Below, one piece after another: positions 51,390-60,600 of a DNA stretch of 64,000 nt. Position 1 is the first letter of the stretch. Every line of letters starts with the position of its first letter. The notes beneath the pieces were generated by a model, which had not been told where the DNA came from, did no database searches, and was given only the letters and a program-made list of their open reading frames with translations. The position numbers were made by a program, and so were the translations under genes. The DNA is taken from the NCBI RefSeq assembly GCF_049680855.1, contig NZ_JBMPGS010000005.1:168823-232822 (forward strand), in the 5' to 3' direction. The stretch is from Salinimicrobium sp049680855. Its GTDB lineage: Bacteria > Bacteroidota > Bacteroidia > Flavobacteriales > Flavobacteriaceae.

Positions 51390-52616
51390 TTATACCAGTT
51401 GCTTCAAGGCTATTTCAAAAGCAGTTTTACTAATGTTCGTTTTGCTGCTGTTGTTATCAAAGGTATTTTGAATTGCGTTCTTAATGGTAATTGAAGCGTC
51501 GTTAAAGATGGCTTCATCTGTCATTTGCACCCTGCGTTCCATAAAATATGCAAATACTCGCGCCATTCCACAGTTTGAAATAAAATCTGGAATTAGGCTT
51601 ACACGTTCATCTGTGTACTCCATAATAGGACCGAAGAAAATTTCCTTATCGGCAAAAGGAACGTTTGCACCACAGGAAATAACTTCCAGCTTGGTATCGA
51701 TCATTTTGGTGATCTGTTCTTTTGTAATCAACCTTGATGCGGCACAGGGAGCAAATATTTCGGCTTCCAGCGTCCATATCTTTTCATTGATCTCTTCAAA
51801 AGGAATCATTTTATCACTCTTCAGGGTATTTCCTTCCTTATTAAGGAAAAGTTTTTTCACCTCATCAAAAGTAAATCCGGCCTCATTGATCAAACCACCG
51901 TCACGATCAATGATCCCGACGATCTTCGCTCCCATTTGAGCCAGATAGAAAGCCGCTGCAGAACCCACATTTCCGAAGCCCTGTACTATAGCTTTCTTTC
52001 CTTTCACATCGCCGCCATAGATTTCATAATATTGCCTTACCGCTTCGGCGACCCCAAAGCCGGTGATCATGTCGGCTACCGTGTATTTTCGGGAAATATC
52101 TGGTGAATAATTCACATTTTCCAAGACCTTGATAACCCCCTGTCGTAACTGACCAATCCTGTTGATCTTGTCTGCTTCCGAAGGTTGAAAGTGCCCGTTA
52201 AAAACTCCTTCCTGAGGATGCCATACTCCGCAGTCTTCAGTAATAGGGATTACTTCGTTGATCTCATCAACATTAAGGTCACCTCCTGTACCGTAATAGC
52301 TTTTCAAAAGCGGAGAAACTGCTTTGTACCAGCGTTCCAAAACCCCTTTTTTGCGCGGGTCGTTAGGATCAAAGTTAATTCCAGATTTCGCGCCACCAAT
52401 CGCAGGACCCGAAACAGTGAATTTCACCTCCATGGTTTTTGCAAGTGACAAAACCTCATTCATATCAAGCCCCTGTCTCATGCGCGTACCTCCACCAGCG
52501 GCACCACCTCTTAACGAGTTGATCACTGTCCAGCCTTCGGCTTCAGTTTCCGGATCTTTCCAGTTAAATACTATTTCAGGATCTTTATTTTGATATAAAT
52601 TCAGTAATTCTTTCAT
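51390..52616 (-). CDS. gdhA: Glu/Leu/Phe/Val-family dehydrogenase (glutamate dehydrogenase)
   Basis: A 408-residue amino-acid dehydrogenase. The catalytic Lys region is PAIGGAKSGINFDP (Lys77), and the nucleotide fold is VQGFGNVGSAAAFYLA followed by the acidic IIDRDGG, which favours NAD. I start at MKELLNLYQ; the in-frame ATG seven codons upstream would overlap the promoter region. The motif is shifted from the canonical PxGGGKGG, so glutamate is the likely but not certain substrate. A -7 box lies 20 bases upstream, and the P-II/Amt genes are on the other strand next to it. Confidence 0.9.
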   Translation of the reverse strand: MKELLNLYQNKDPEIVFNWKDPETEAEGWTVINSLRGGAAGGGTRMRQGLDMNEVLSLAKTMEVKFTVSGPAIGGAKSGINFDPNDPRKKGVLERWYKAVSPLLKSYYGTGGDLNVDEINEVIPITEDCGVWHPQEGVFNGHFQPSEADKINRIGQLRQGVIKVLENVNYSPDISRKYTVADMITGFGVAEAVRQYYEIYGGDVKGKKAIVQGFGNVGSAAAFYLAQMGAKIVGIIDRDGGLINEAGFTFDEVKKLFLNKEGNTLKSDKMIPFEEINEKIWTLEAEIFAPCAASRLITKEQITKMIDTKLEVISCGANVPFADKEIFFGPIMEYTDERVSLIPDFISNCGMARVFAYFMERRVQMTDEAIFNDASITIKNAIQNTFDNNSSKTNISKTAFEIALKQLV

Positions 52617-52636
52617 GTCTTGTTTTAAATGATGCA

Positions 52637-52644
52637 CAAATATA
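52637..52644 (-). promoter_or_regulatory. Bacteroidota-type -7 promoter element for gdhA
   Basis: The minus strand reads TATATTTG, an exact TAnnTTTG, 20 bases before the gdhA ATG. The -33 position has TTTC rather than TTTG. Confidence 0.5.
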
Positions 52645-52705
52645 AAAAAACATGAATGCTGAAAAGTTTAATTCATTACATATTTTCTGGTGATATGAAT
52701 GATGC

Positions 52706-52978
52706 TTGAAAACGACATTTTTGGCACTTCTTCTGAATGATCTTTTAAATAATATTTCACTGCTAAACATTCAAAAAAAGGAGATCTGGCAAAAAGGAAA
52801 CTCTGCTGAAATATTCTTAGCCACACCATTTAAATTTGACAAAAATCTTCTAAATGGAATGATTTGCCATTTTTCAGAAGTAAAAAAGGAATTTTCTTAT
52901 ATCTGGAGCAATACGTCTCTTCCAAATAATCGTTTACAATACCGAATTTTTTTAAAACATCTCAAATATCAAATTTAA
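52706..52978 (+). CDS. Doubtful small ORF, TTG start
   Basis: An open frame of 90 codons lies between divergent gdhA and the P-II gene. Only TTG is available as start, because an in-frame TGA lies just upstream and no ATG occurs near the N-terminus. The encoded product has mixed hydrophobic and basic residues, no recognisable motif, and ends QYRIFLKHLKYQI. The first codons overlap a one-mismatch copy of the dispersed palindrome. It could be a small unrecognised gene or chance open frame in AT-rich DNA; I favour neither strongly. Confidence 0.3.
   Translation: MKTTFLALLLNDLLNNISLLNIQKKEIWQKGNSAEIFLATPFKFDKNLLNGMICHFSEVKKEFSYIWSNTSLPNNRLQYRIFLKHLKYQI
52709..52721. repeat. Dispersed palindrome, one mismatch
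   Basis: The site reads AAAACGACATTTT between gdhA and the P-II gene. Confidence 0.5.
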
Positions 52979-53105
52979 AAATGTAAACCCTGTAATTTAT
53001 AGGGGTGCCTTTTATTTATATGATAAATATTCACACATCACCCCCTTTAATAAGCATATTTTTAAATATTAACTATATTTTTATACTTGATTAAAATAGA
53101 TTCTT
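52979..53105 (+). promoter_or_regulatory. Leader of the P-II/amt genes with nested inverted repeats
   Basis: GGGGTG at 53002-53007 pairs with CACCCC at 53039-53044, and inside them ATTTAT (53014-53019) pairs with ATAAAT (53023-53028). The region may form a branched hairpin in DNA or RNA ahead of the P-II start. A -7-like box with one mismatch (TATACTTG) lies near 53082-53089. Confidence 0.35.
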
Positions 53106-53444
53106 ATGAAAAAAATAGAAGCCATTATTAGAAAATCAAAATTTGATGATGTCAAGAAAGCGCTCCATGAAATAGGAGTGAATTTTTTTAGCTATTGGGA
53201 TGTTACAGGTGTGGGTAACGAGAAACAAGGGCATGTATACCGCGGGGTCTCCTACAGCACGACAGATATTCAACGCAGGATGATATCTGTGGTCGTTTCA
53301 GATCCTTTCTTGGACAAAACGGTAAAAGCCGTGATGGATGCTGCCTATACAGGATCTGTTGGGGATGGAAAGGTGTTTGTCTCTCCAGTGGAGGAAGCAT
53401 ACCGCATTAGAACCAAAGAAGATGGCACTGGCTCTCTCGCTTAA
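53106..53444 (+). CDS. glnK: P-II family nitrogen regulatory protein
   Basis: A 112-residue P-II signal protein, which binds ATP/ADP and 2-oxoglutarate to report nitrogen status. It has the T-loop region QGHVYRGVSY, where Tyr50 aligns with the uridylylated Tyr51 of the enterobacterial protein. The B-loop is TGSVGDGKVFV (82-92) and the C-loop lies in RTKEDG. The gene is directly followed by amt, the classic GlnK-Amt pairing in which P-II blocks the channel when nitrogen is ample. I see no reason to prefer GlnB. Modification by GlnD cannot be judged here. Confidence 0.93.
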   Translation: MKKIEAIIRKSKFDDVKKALHEIGVNFFSYWDVTGVGNEKQGHVYRGVSYSTTDIQRRMISVVVSDPFLDKTVKAVMDAAYTGSVGDGKVFVSPVEEAYRIRTKEDGTGSLA

Positions 53445-53477
53445 CTCACAATATAATAATGACAAAAATTTACAATT

Positions 53478-54728
53478 ATGGAACTTCTTACAACAAACAA
53501 TGTATGGATGATGATCTGCACAGCACTGGTATTTTTTATGCACCTTGGATTTTCCTTGCTTGAGGTAGGTCTCACCCGACAAAAGAATGCCATTAATATT
53601 TTATTTAAAAACGTATTTATCATCTGCGCCGGACTTCTTTTATACAGCCTCGTAGGATTTAATCTCATGTACCCGGGGTCATTTATCGCAGGAGTCATCC
53701 CAGATTATTTTTTGGAATTATTCGGACTTCACCCGCCCGTCGCCGATGGCTCGTTGGATCTTACCTATAATGAAGGCTACACTTATTGGACAGATTTCTT
53801 ATTCCAGGGAATGTTTGCAGCAACTGCCGCTACCATCGTTTCAGGAGCAGTCGCAGAAAGAATAAAATTATCCAGTTTTATGATTTTTTCGGTTATTTAC
53901 ATTGCATTTATCTATCCCATTGTTGGTTCCTGGAAATGGGGAGGCGGCTTTCTGGACGAAATGGGATTCTATGATTTTGCCGGTTCCACTCTGGTACATT
54001 CTGTAGGAGGTTGGGCGGCTTTAGTCGCTATCTCCTTATTGGGAGCCCGCATAGGTAAATTCGGAAAAGACGGAACCTCTCATGCCATCCCAGGACATAA
54101 TATACCTATAGCTACTGCCGGAGTATTTATTTTGTGGCTGGGTTGGTTTGGATTTAACGGTGGTTCAGTTCTTTCTGCAGATCCTTTCCTCACTTCAATC
54201 ACCCTGGTAACTACCTGTCTTTCCGCAGCTGCAGGAGGCATATCGGCTTTTATTGTTTCTACCCTCATGTATAAAAATTACGATCTTACAATGTTCCTCA
54301 ATGGAATCCTGGGCGGACTTGTAGGGATAACCGCAGGTGCAGATCTTATGAGTCCGGGAGAATCCATTCTTATAGGTCTTATAGCAGGAGCGGTTATAGT
54401 CTTAGGGGTAGCACTTGTTGACAAAATGAAACTTGATGATCCCGTTGGTGCTGTAGCTGTACATCTTTTATGCGGAATTTGGGGCACGCTTGCAGTGGGA
54501 ATTTTTGGTGATCTTGCAGGATTTAACCAGTTCTTCACCCAACTGGCCGGAGTAGGAATTATAGGTGTATTTTGCTGTGTATCGGCTTTTGTCATTATAT
54601 ACCCCATAAAAGCCACCATAGGACTACGTATGGAAACTCTAGAGGAAACGGAAGGTCTCGACTTACACGAACATGGCATGGATGCTTATGCCGAATTTGG
54701 AACAAGTCAGGAAAAACCGGTCTACTAA
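53478..54728 (+). CDS. amt: Ammonium transporter Amt
   Basis: A 416-residue Amt/MEP channel with about eleven membrane spans. The conserved motifs are VGSWKWGGGFLDEMGFYDFAGSTLVHSVGGWAAL, containing the Asp that shapes the recruitment site, and GWFGFNGGS near residue 215. It has no extended signal peptide, so the first span serves as anchor. It lies 33 bases downstream of the P-II gene, consistent with a glnK-amt operon. The C-terminal tail (LDLHEHGMDAYAEF) is the region usually touched by P-II. Confidence 0.95.
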   Translation: MELLTTNNVWMMICTALVFFMHLGFSLLEVGLTRQKNAINILFKNVFIICAGLLLYSLVGFNLMYPGSFIAGVIPDYFLELFGLHPPVADGSLDLTYNEGYTYWTDFLFQGMFAATAATIVSGAVAERIKLSSFMIFSVIYIAFIYPIVGSWKWGGGFLDEMGFYDFAGSTLVHSVGGWAALVAISLLGARIGKFGKDGTSHAIPGHNIPIATAGVFILWLGWFGFNGGSVLSADPFLTSITLVTTCLSAAAGGISAFIVSTLMYKNYDLTMFLNGILGGLVGITAGADLMSPGESILIGLIAGAVIVLGVALVDKMKLDDPVGAVAVHLLCGIWGTLAVGIFGDLAGFNQFFTQLAGVGIIGVFCCVSAFVIIYPIKATIGLRMETLEETEGLDLHEHGMDAYAEFGTSQEKPVY

Positions 54729-55095
54729 AACCAGAAGAGGAGTGTTTTGCAGAGCACTTCTCTTTGTTGAATTTATTCCATAGAAAACATCGTTCAATTC
54801 ATCTCCCATTAACTAAACAGACTACGAAGGCGAAAAGGTTGGATTTGTAGCCGATCTTGGGGGTCTAGAGGTGAAGAAGCCGTTTTTCTCTTCATAACTG
54901 GAGTCTCATGTTGGCCGTCATGAACCCGACAGATTTTACTGAATCCTGTCTGTTTGGACTGTACACTATTGGCGGTCAACTTGGGCCATTTATACTGCCG
55001 GCTGTTTATGCATTTTAGGATCTACTTCGAAAAAGTGCTTTTTTGAATAATTTTCCGCATCTAAACCTGCAAAAAACTTGAAAAATAACAGCATT
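54729..55095. other. Gene-free stretch with protein-like fragments after amt
   Basis: An imperfect hairpin just after amt (54731-54762) may act as its terminator. From about 54815 the composition is less AT-rich than other intergenic DNA here. Short runs look protein-like, for example YEGEKVGFVADLGGLEVKK from about 54822 and a separate 32-codon frame opening with ATG at about 54917. No frame is long enough for a gene, and I recognise no family. A decayed gene is possible but unproven. Confidence 0.4.
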
Positions 55096-56163
55096 TTATT
55101 TTTGAGGTTCATAGATCACTCCGGAAGAATGATCTTTTGAAGAACCTGTCACGCTTTTCAACACATTCACTTCATTTCGTAGTTTCAGAACTCCCAAAAA
55201 GCCAAATATCAGTGCCTCTTTATAATTCACCACTTTAGAAGCAGGAACAAAAATGTCATTTTTAGCTCTCATTTTGATCTGCTCCATCAGGAACCCGTTA
55301 AAAGCACCACCACCGGTCACTAAAACCTTTGAACCTGGATTTTGATCAAACATACGTGAGATCTGGATTCCGGCATGCACCGCGTAAGTGTTTAGCAAAT
55401 CGGGAATTTTCTTTTCACCAGCTAACAATGGAAGTATGTTACCGTTTACCCATTCTATCCCTAAAGATTTCGGCGGCTCCTGAGCGTAAAACGGCAGGGA
55501 ATTTAATTTTTCCAGTAGAACTTCATCTGTCCTGCCCGAAGCAGCAATTTCGCCATTCTTGTCGTACGGAAGATCGAGCTTTTCAGCCAAATAATTTAAA
55601 ACGGTGTTTACAGGGCAGATATCAAATGCTATTCGTTCCCCTTCCAGGACGGTGGAAACATTGGCAAAGCCGCCAAGGTTGAGGCAGTATTGAACTTCAG
55701 GAAAGAGCAGCTCATCCCCAACAGGAACCAGCGGCGCTCCCTGGCCGCCCAGTTCTACATCCTGAACCCGAAAATCGCACACCACTTTTTGCCCGGTAAG
55801 AGTAGCCACTTCCGGCCGGTTGCCTATTTGGAGTGTGAAACCATTTTCAGGCTCATGCTTTATGGTATGACCATGACTGCAGATGGCATCAATTTTCTTA
55901 ATCTTATTTTCAGCAATAAAATCTGAAAGAACTTCAGATAAATATACCGTGTATCTTTTATTTAGTTCGTGCAGTCTTTCATCATCGTAAAAAATTGCTT
56001 CGGAAAGTGTCATTTTCCAATCTTCAGGATAAGCTAAAGTTTCAGCAGCCAAAATTTTATAATTCCATGTTTCATCATAATGAAAATGGAGATGTGCAAT
56101 GTCAATTCCATCTAAAGAAGTACCGGACATTACCCCAAGAACAAAATATTCGTTTTTTCTCAT
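55096..56163 (-). CDS. anmK: Anhydro-N-acetylmuramic acid kinase
   Basis: A 355-residue sugar kinase that phosphorylates anhydroMurNAc for peptidoglycan recycling. The N-terminal signature VLGVMSGTSLDGIDIA is diagnostic. CSHGHTIKHEP, NLGGFANVS and VTGGGAFNGFLM correspond to the substrate and ATP sites of the acetate-kinase fold. I start at MRKNEYFVLG; the extension upstream is not family-like. It works with mpl at 7-8 kb in murein recycling. An exact palindrome copy lies inside it at 55250. The gene end overlaps a motif-like AT-rich palindromic stretch. Confidence 0.93.
   Translation of the reverse strand: MRKNEYFVLGVMSGTSLDGIDIAHLHFHYDETWNYKILAAETLAYPEDWKMTLSEAIFYDDERLHELNKRYTVYLSEVLSDFIAENKIKKIDAICSHGHTIKHEPENGFTLQIGNRPEVATLTGQKVVCDFRVQDVELGGQGAPLVPVGDELLFPEVQYCLNLGGFANVSTVLEGERIAFDICPVNTVLNYLAEKLDLPYDKNGEIAASGRTDEVLLEKLNSLPFYAQEPPKSLGIEWVNGNILPLLAGEKKIPDLLNTYAVHAGIQISRMFDQNPGSKVLVTGGGAFNGFLMEQIKMRAKNDIFVPASKVVNYKEALIFGFLGVLKLRNEVNVLKSVTGSSKDHSSGVIYEPQK
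55250..55262. repeat. Dispersed palindrome AAAATGNCATTTT, exact and extended
   Basis: The site reads AAAATGTCATTTT, extended to AAAAATGTCATTTTT at 55249-55263, inside anmK. On the coding strand it is read as Asn-Asp-Ile-Phe. Confidence 0.6.
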
Positions 56164-56187
56164 AACTGTAAAATTAGCCTTTCTAAA

Positions 56188-56218
56188 TTGAAAAAATCCT
56201 TTCAAAAAGGTATCTTTG
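56188..56218 (+). promoter_or_regulatory. Bacteroidota-type promoter for the acyl-CoA dehydrogenase gene
   Basis: TTG at 56188-56190 and an exact -7 box TATCTTTG at 56211-56218 are about 20 bases apart. The -7 box lies 39 bases before the ATG. Confidence 0.55.
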
Positions 56219-56257
56219 ATCACAAAAATTCACATTTTTTAAAAATTCTTATATTTA

Positions 56258-57400
56258 ATGGATTTCAAGCTAACTGAAGAGCACTTAATGATAAGGGATG
56301 CAGCGCGTGATTTTGCAAAAAATGAACTGCTACCGGGAGTAATAGAAAGAGACGAAAAACAGGAGTTTCCGAAGGAACAGGTGAAGAAAATGGGAGAACT
56401 TGGTTTTCTTGGAATGATGGCTTCTCCTGAATATGGAGGCGGCGGAATGGACACCGTTTCTTATGTTCTTGCCATGGAAGAGATCTCTAAAATTGATGCT
56501 TCTGCATCTGTAGTGATGTCTGTAAATAATTCATTGGTTTGCTGGGGACTCGACACCTACGGGAATGAAGAGCAAAAGAAAAAATATCTTACCAAACTGG
56601 TAACAGGAGAATCTATAGGCGCTTTCTGCCTTTCTGAACCTGAAGCCGGAAGTGATGCAACTTCGCAAAAAACAACTGCAATAGATAAAGGCGATCATTA
56701 CCTCCTTAACGGAACCAAAAACTGGATCACTAACGGAAGTACAGCAGATTATTACATCGTAATCGCCCAAACAGATGTAGAGAAAAAACACCGCGGTATC
56801 AACGCCTTTATTGTAGAAAAGGGCCTAAAAGGTTTTGATATTGGGCCCAAGGAACAAAAACTTGGAATTAGAGGAAGTGATACCCATTCTTTGATGTTCA
56901 ACGACGTGAAAGTACCAAAGGAAAACAGGATTGGGGAAGATGGCTTCGGGTTTAAGTTTGCCATGAAAACGCTTTCTGGCGGAAGAATTGGTATTGCAGC
57001 ACAAGCATTAGGAATTGCTGCCGGGGCTTACGAACTCGCCAAAGAATATTCAAAAGTGAGAAAAGCTTTTGGGACTGAGATCATGAACCACCAGGCGATC
57101 GCCTTTAAACTGGCAGATATGCACACTTCTATTGAGGCTGCCCGCCACCTGGTTATGAAAGCAGCCTGTGATAAGGACAATGCTGAGAACTATGATCTAT
57201 CTGGCGCCATGGCAAAGCTTTTCGCTTCCAAAACGGCCATGGATGTCACGGTAGAAGCCGTACAGGTACATGGAGGTAATGGGTATGTAAAAGAATACCA
57301 CGTAGAGCGGTTAATGCGTGACGCCAAAATCACCCAGATATATGAGGGAACTTCAGAGATTCAAAAAATAGTGATTTCAAGAAGTATTTTGCAAGACTAG
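56258..57400 (+). CDS. Acyl-CoA dehydrogenase
   Basis: A 380-residue FAD-dependent enzyme oxidising acyl-CoA to enoyl-CoA. The family signatures are GAFCLSEPEAGSDATSQKTTA near residue 125 and the C-terminal QVHGGNGYVKEYHVERLMRDAKITQIYEGTSEIQ, with the catalytic Glu in YEGTSE. Length is standard for the short-chain or branched-chain type; chain-length specificity cannot be read from sequence. It has its own promoter and is followed by a terminator, so it is probably monocistronic. Its position between anmK and gltB shows no obvious functional link. Confidence 0.94.
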   Translation: MDFKLTEEHLMIRDAARDFAKNELLPGVIERDEKQEFPKEQVKKMGELGFLGMMASPEYGGGGMDTVSYVLAMEEISKIDASASVVMSVNNSLVCWGLDTYGNEEQKKKYLTKLVTGESIGAFCLSEPEAGSDATSQKTTAIDKGDHYLLNGTKNWITNGSTADYYIVIAQTDVEKKHRGINAFIVEKGLKGFDIGPKEQKLGIRGSDTHSLMFNDVKVPKENRIGEDGFGFKFAMKTLSGGRIGIAAQALGIAAGAYELAKEYSKVRKAFGTEIMNHQAIAFKLADMHTSIEAARHLVMKAACDKDNAENYDLSGAMAKLFASKTAMDVTVEAVQVHGGNGYVKEYHVERLMRDAKITQIYEGTSEIQKIVISRSILQD

Positions 57401-57426
57401 AAAAAGTTACATAAACCTCATTTTTG

Positions 57427-57455
57427 AATGCCCGGTAATTTACCGGGCATTTTTT
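57427..57455 (+). terminator. Terminator after the acyl-CoA dehydrogenase gene
   Basis: AATGCCCGGTAA and TTACCGGGCATT form a perfect 12-bp stem, followed by a T-run. Confidence 0.93.
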
Positions 57456-57629
57456 ATTTCTTCTGTTTGGAATTGCAATATTCACAATTAGCAGCCGCTC
57501 AATTCTTAATTTATCATTTTATCTGCTTAATATTAATTTTACTGCATTAAACGCTAAGAAATGAACATTTAACTTCATTATTATTAGCTTTTATCCTATT
57601 TTAGGCAAAATTACGTAAGAAGATTTGAT

Positions 57630-60600
57630 ATGAAACCAGGAAAACAAGGGCTGTATTCGCCCGAATTTGAACATGACAATTGTGGCGCAGGATTTATATG
57701 TAACCTCAAAGGAAAACGAACAAATGATATCATTCACAAAGCTCTCGATATTCTAATTCGCTTAGAGCATCGCGGAGCCGTAAGCGCAGATGGCAGAACG
57801 GGTGATGGCGCCGGAATCCTCATCGAAATACCACATAATTTTTTCAAGAAACAATGCGATTTTGAGCTCCCGGAATTTCAGGAATATGCAGTTGGAATGG
57901 TATTTTTTCCACCTTCTTCCAATCAGCAGAAAATTTGCAAAGAAATTTTTGAAGAGCAACTCAAAAGACAACATTTAGATATTCTTGGCTGGAGAGAAGT
58001 TCCCGTAGACAAGACATGTTTAGGGAGCATTGCTGCCAGAACAGAACCAAATGTCCAGCAAATTTTTATAGGGAAAGGCGAAAAAGAGATTTCTGACAGG
58101 GAATTTAGCGCAAGACTTTTCACCGCACGTAAAATTGCAGAACATAAAATTGAACAATCAGGCCTTTCAGAAGCAAATTATTTTTACCTCACAAGTCTTT
58201 CTACTAATACCATTATTTATAAAGGTCTTTTAATGCCACAGGATATCAATATTTATTATCCAGACCTGAATGACCCCGAACTGGTGACTAAATTGGCCCT
58301 GGTGCACCAGCGCTTTTCAACAAATACGTTTCCAAGTTGGGACCTGGCACAACCTTTCAGGTATATGTGCCACAATGGAGAAATAAATACGCTTAGAGGA
58401 AATCTAAGCCGGATGAAAGCCCGGGAAGAACTCTTTAGAAGTGACCTTTTTGGAGAAGAAAATTTACGGGAGCTTCTTCCTATTACTTCTGAAGGAAAAT
58501 CAGATTCTGCTTCAATGGATACGGTTCTTGAACTTCTTGTTCAAACCGGAAGATCTTTGCCCGAAGCAATGATGATGATGGTTCCAGAAGCCTGGGAGAA
58601 AAATCCTTCTATGGGAGAAGATAAGAAGGCATTTTACGAATACAATGCCTGCATCATGGAACCCTGGGATGGCCCGGCTTCAATTCCATTTACCGATGGA
58701 AAATACATTGGCGCTCTTCTGGACAGAAATGGACTGCGTCCTTCCAGGTATACACTTACTAAAGATGGTTATGTGGTAATGGCTTCGGAAACCGGCGTGA
58801 TGGACATTGAACCAGAAAATGTTGAATTACACGGGCGTTTAGAACCAGGAAGAATGTTTTTGGTAGACATGAATGAAGGCCGCATAATAGGAGACGAGGA
58901 GGTGAAAAGCAAGATCGTCAATGAAAGGCCTTATAAGGAATGGCTGGAGCAACATTTGCTTCCGCTTTCAGATGTACCTTACACCGGTAACCGGACGCCG
59001 GTTGAAAAAATAGATTTCCTCACCCGCCAAAAACTTTTCGGCTACACTATAGAAGACATCAAAACCATTATAAGTCCTATGGCAACATTGGCCAAGGAAG
59101 CGACTGGTTCTATGGGAACCGATACCCCATTGGCTGTTTTATCACACAAACCCCAACTCCTATTTAATTATTTCAAACAATTATTCGCACAGGTTACGAA
59201 TCCCCCCCTCGATGGTATTAGGGAAGAAATTGTAACCGATATTAGTCTCTCTATAGGACAGGACCGGAATTTGTTTGATGTGATCCCCGAGCAATGTAAA
59301 AAATTACGCATTCAGAACCCTGTAATCTCCAATGAAGACCTTGACAAGATCAAGTATATTAACGCACCAGGATTTAAGGCTAAATCAATTTCTATTCTCT
59401 ATGAAGCTGAAAAAGGATTAAACGGACTGGAAACACGCCTTGATGAAATTATCCTGGAAATTACAGATGCGGTAGATGAGGGTTGTAATATTGTAATTCT
59501 TTCAGATAGAAATGTAGACCCGGCTCTGGCTCCAATTCCGTCGTTAATGGCGTGTTCTTTTGTACACCATATGGTGAAGAAACACAACCGGCGATCTTCC
59601 TTCGGAATTGTGATCGAATCCGCAGAACCCCGCGAACCACATCATTTTGCAATTCTTTTTGGTTACGGTGCAAGTGCGATCAATCCATATATGGTGAACG
59701 AAATCATTCACAATCTTGTTGTGGAAAAAGAGATTCCAATAGAAGATCCTGAAGAAGCTGTGGAAAATTTCAATCTTGCCATTGGAAAAGGAATTGTGAA
59801 GATCATGAACAAAATTGGCATTTCCACCCTTCATTCTTATCGTGGTGCACAAATATTCGAAATACTGGGTCTCAACCAGAAGTTCGTCGATAAGTATTTT
59901 TCCAATACTCCTACCAGGATCGAAGGAATTGGAGTATATGAAATAGAAAAGGAAATTCAGAAGCGCTACTGCAGCGCCTTTAGACCTGCTGAAACCGGAA
60001 CCGACCTTGAGCTTGAAATTGGTGGTGATTATCGCTGGCGCAGGTCTGGAGAAAAGCACATGTTCAACCCTGCGAGTGTCGCGAAACTTCAGCAGGCAGT
60101 AAAGCAAAATAGCCAAAAAACGTATGAAGAATACTCACGACTTATTAATGACCAGAGTAAAAATCTGATGACTCTGCGCGGAATGTTCAGGTTTAAAGAT
60201 TTAAATCCCATTCCGCTTGAAGAAGTGGAACCCTGGACAGAGATCGTAAAAAGGTTCAAAACAGGGGCTATGTCGTTTGGTTCAATTAGTAAAGAATCTC
60301 ACGAAAATCTTGCCATCGCCATGAACCGGATGAAAGCTAAAAGCAATTCCGGGGAAGGTGGAGAAGATCCCTCCAGGTTTTATAAAAGCACCGATGGAAA
60401 CTGGAGAAATTCCGCAATTAAGCAGGTAGCCTCAGGTAGGTTTGGAGTTTCCATAGATTACCTTACGAATGCACAGGAAATTCAGATAAAAATGGCGCAG
60501 GGCGCAAAACCGGGTGAAGGAGGTCAATTACCGGGCCCTAAAGTGAATCCTGATATTGCCAAAACAAGAAATTCTACGCCATATGTGGGATTAATTTCTC

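Noticed and set aside
54572..54850. A 92-codon frame overlapping the end of amt
   Set aside because: It lies largely inside amt in another frame and its product looks like translated non-coding sequence.
59544..60116. A 190-codon minus-strand frame inside gltB
   Set aside because: It is fully antisense to the conserved glutamate synthase sequence and resembles no protein.
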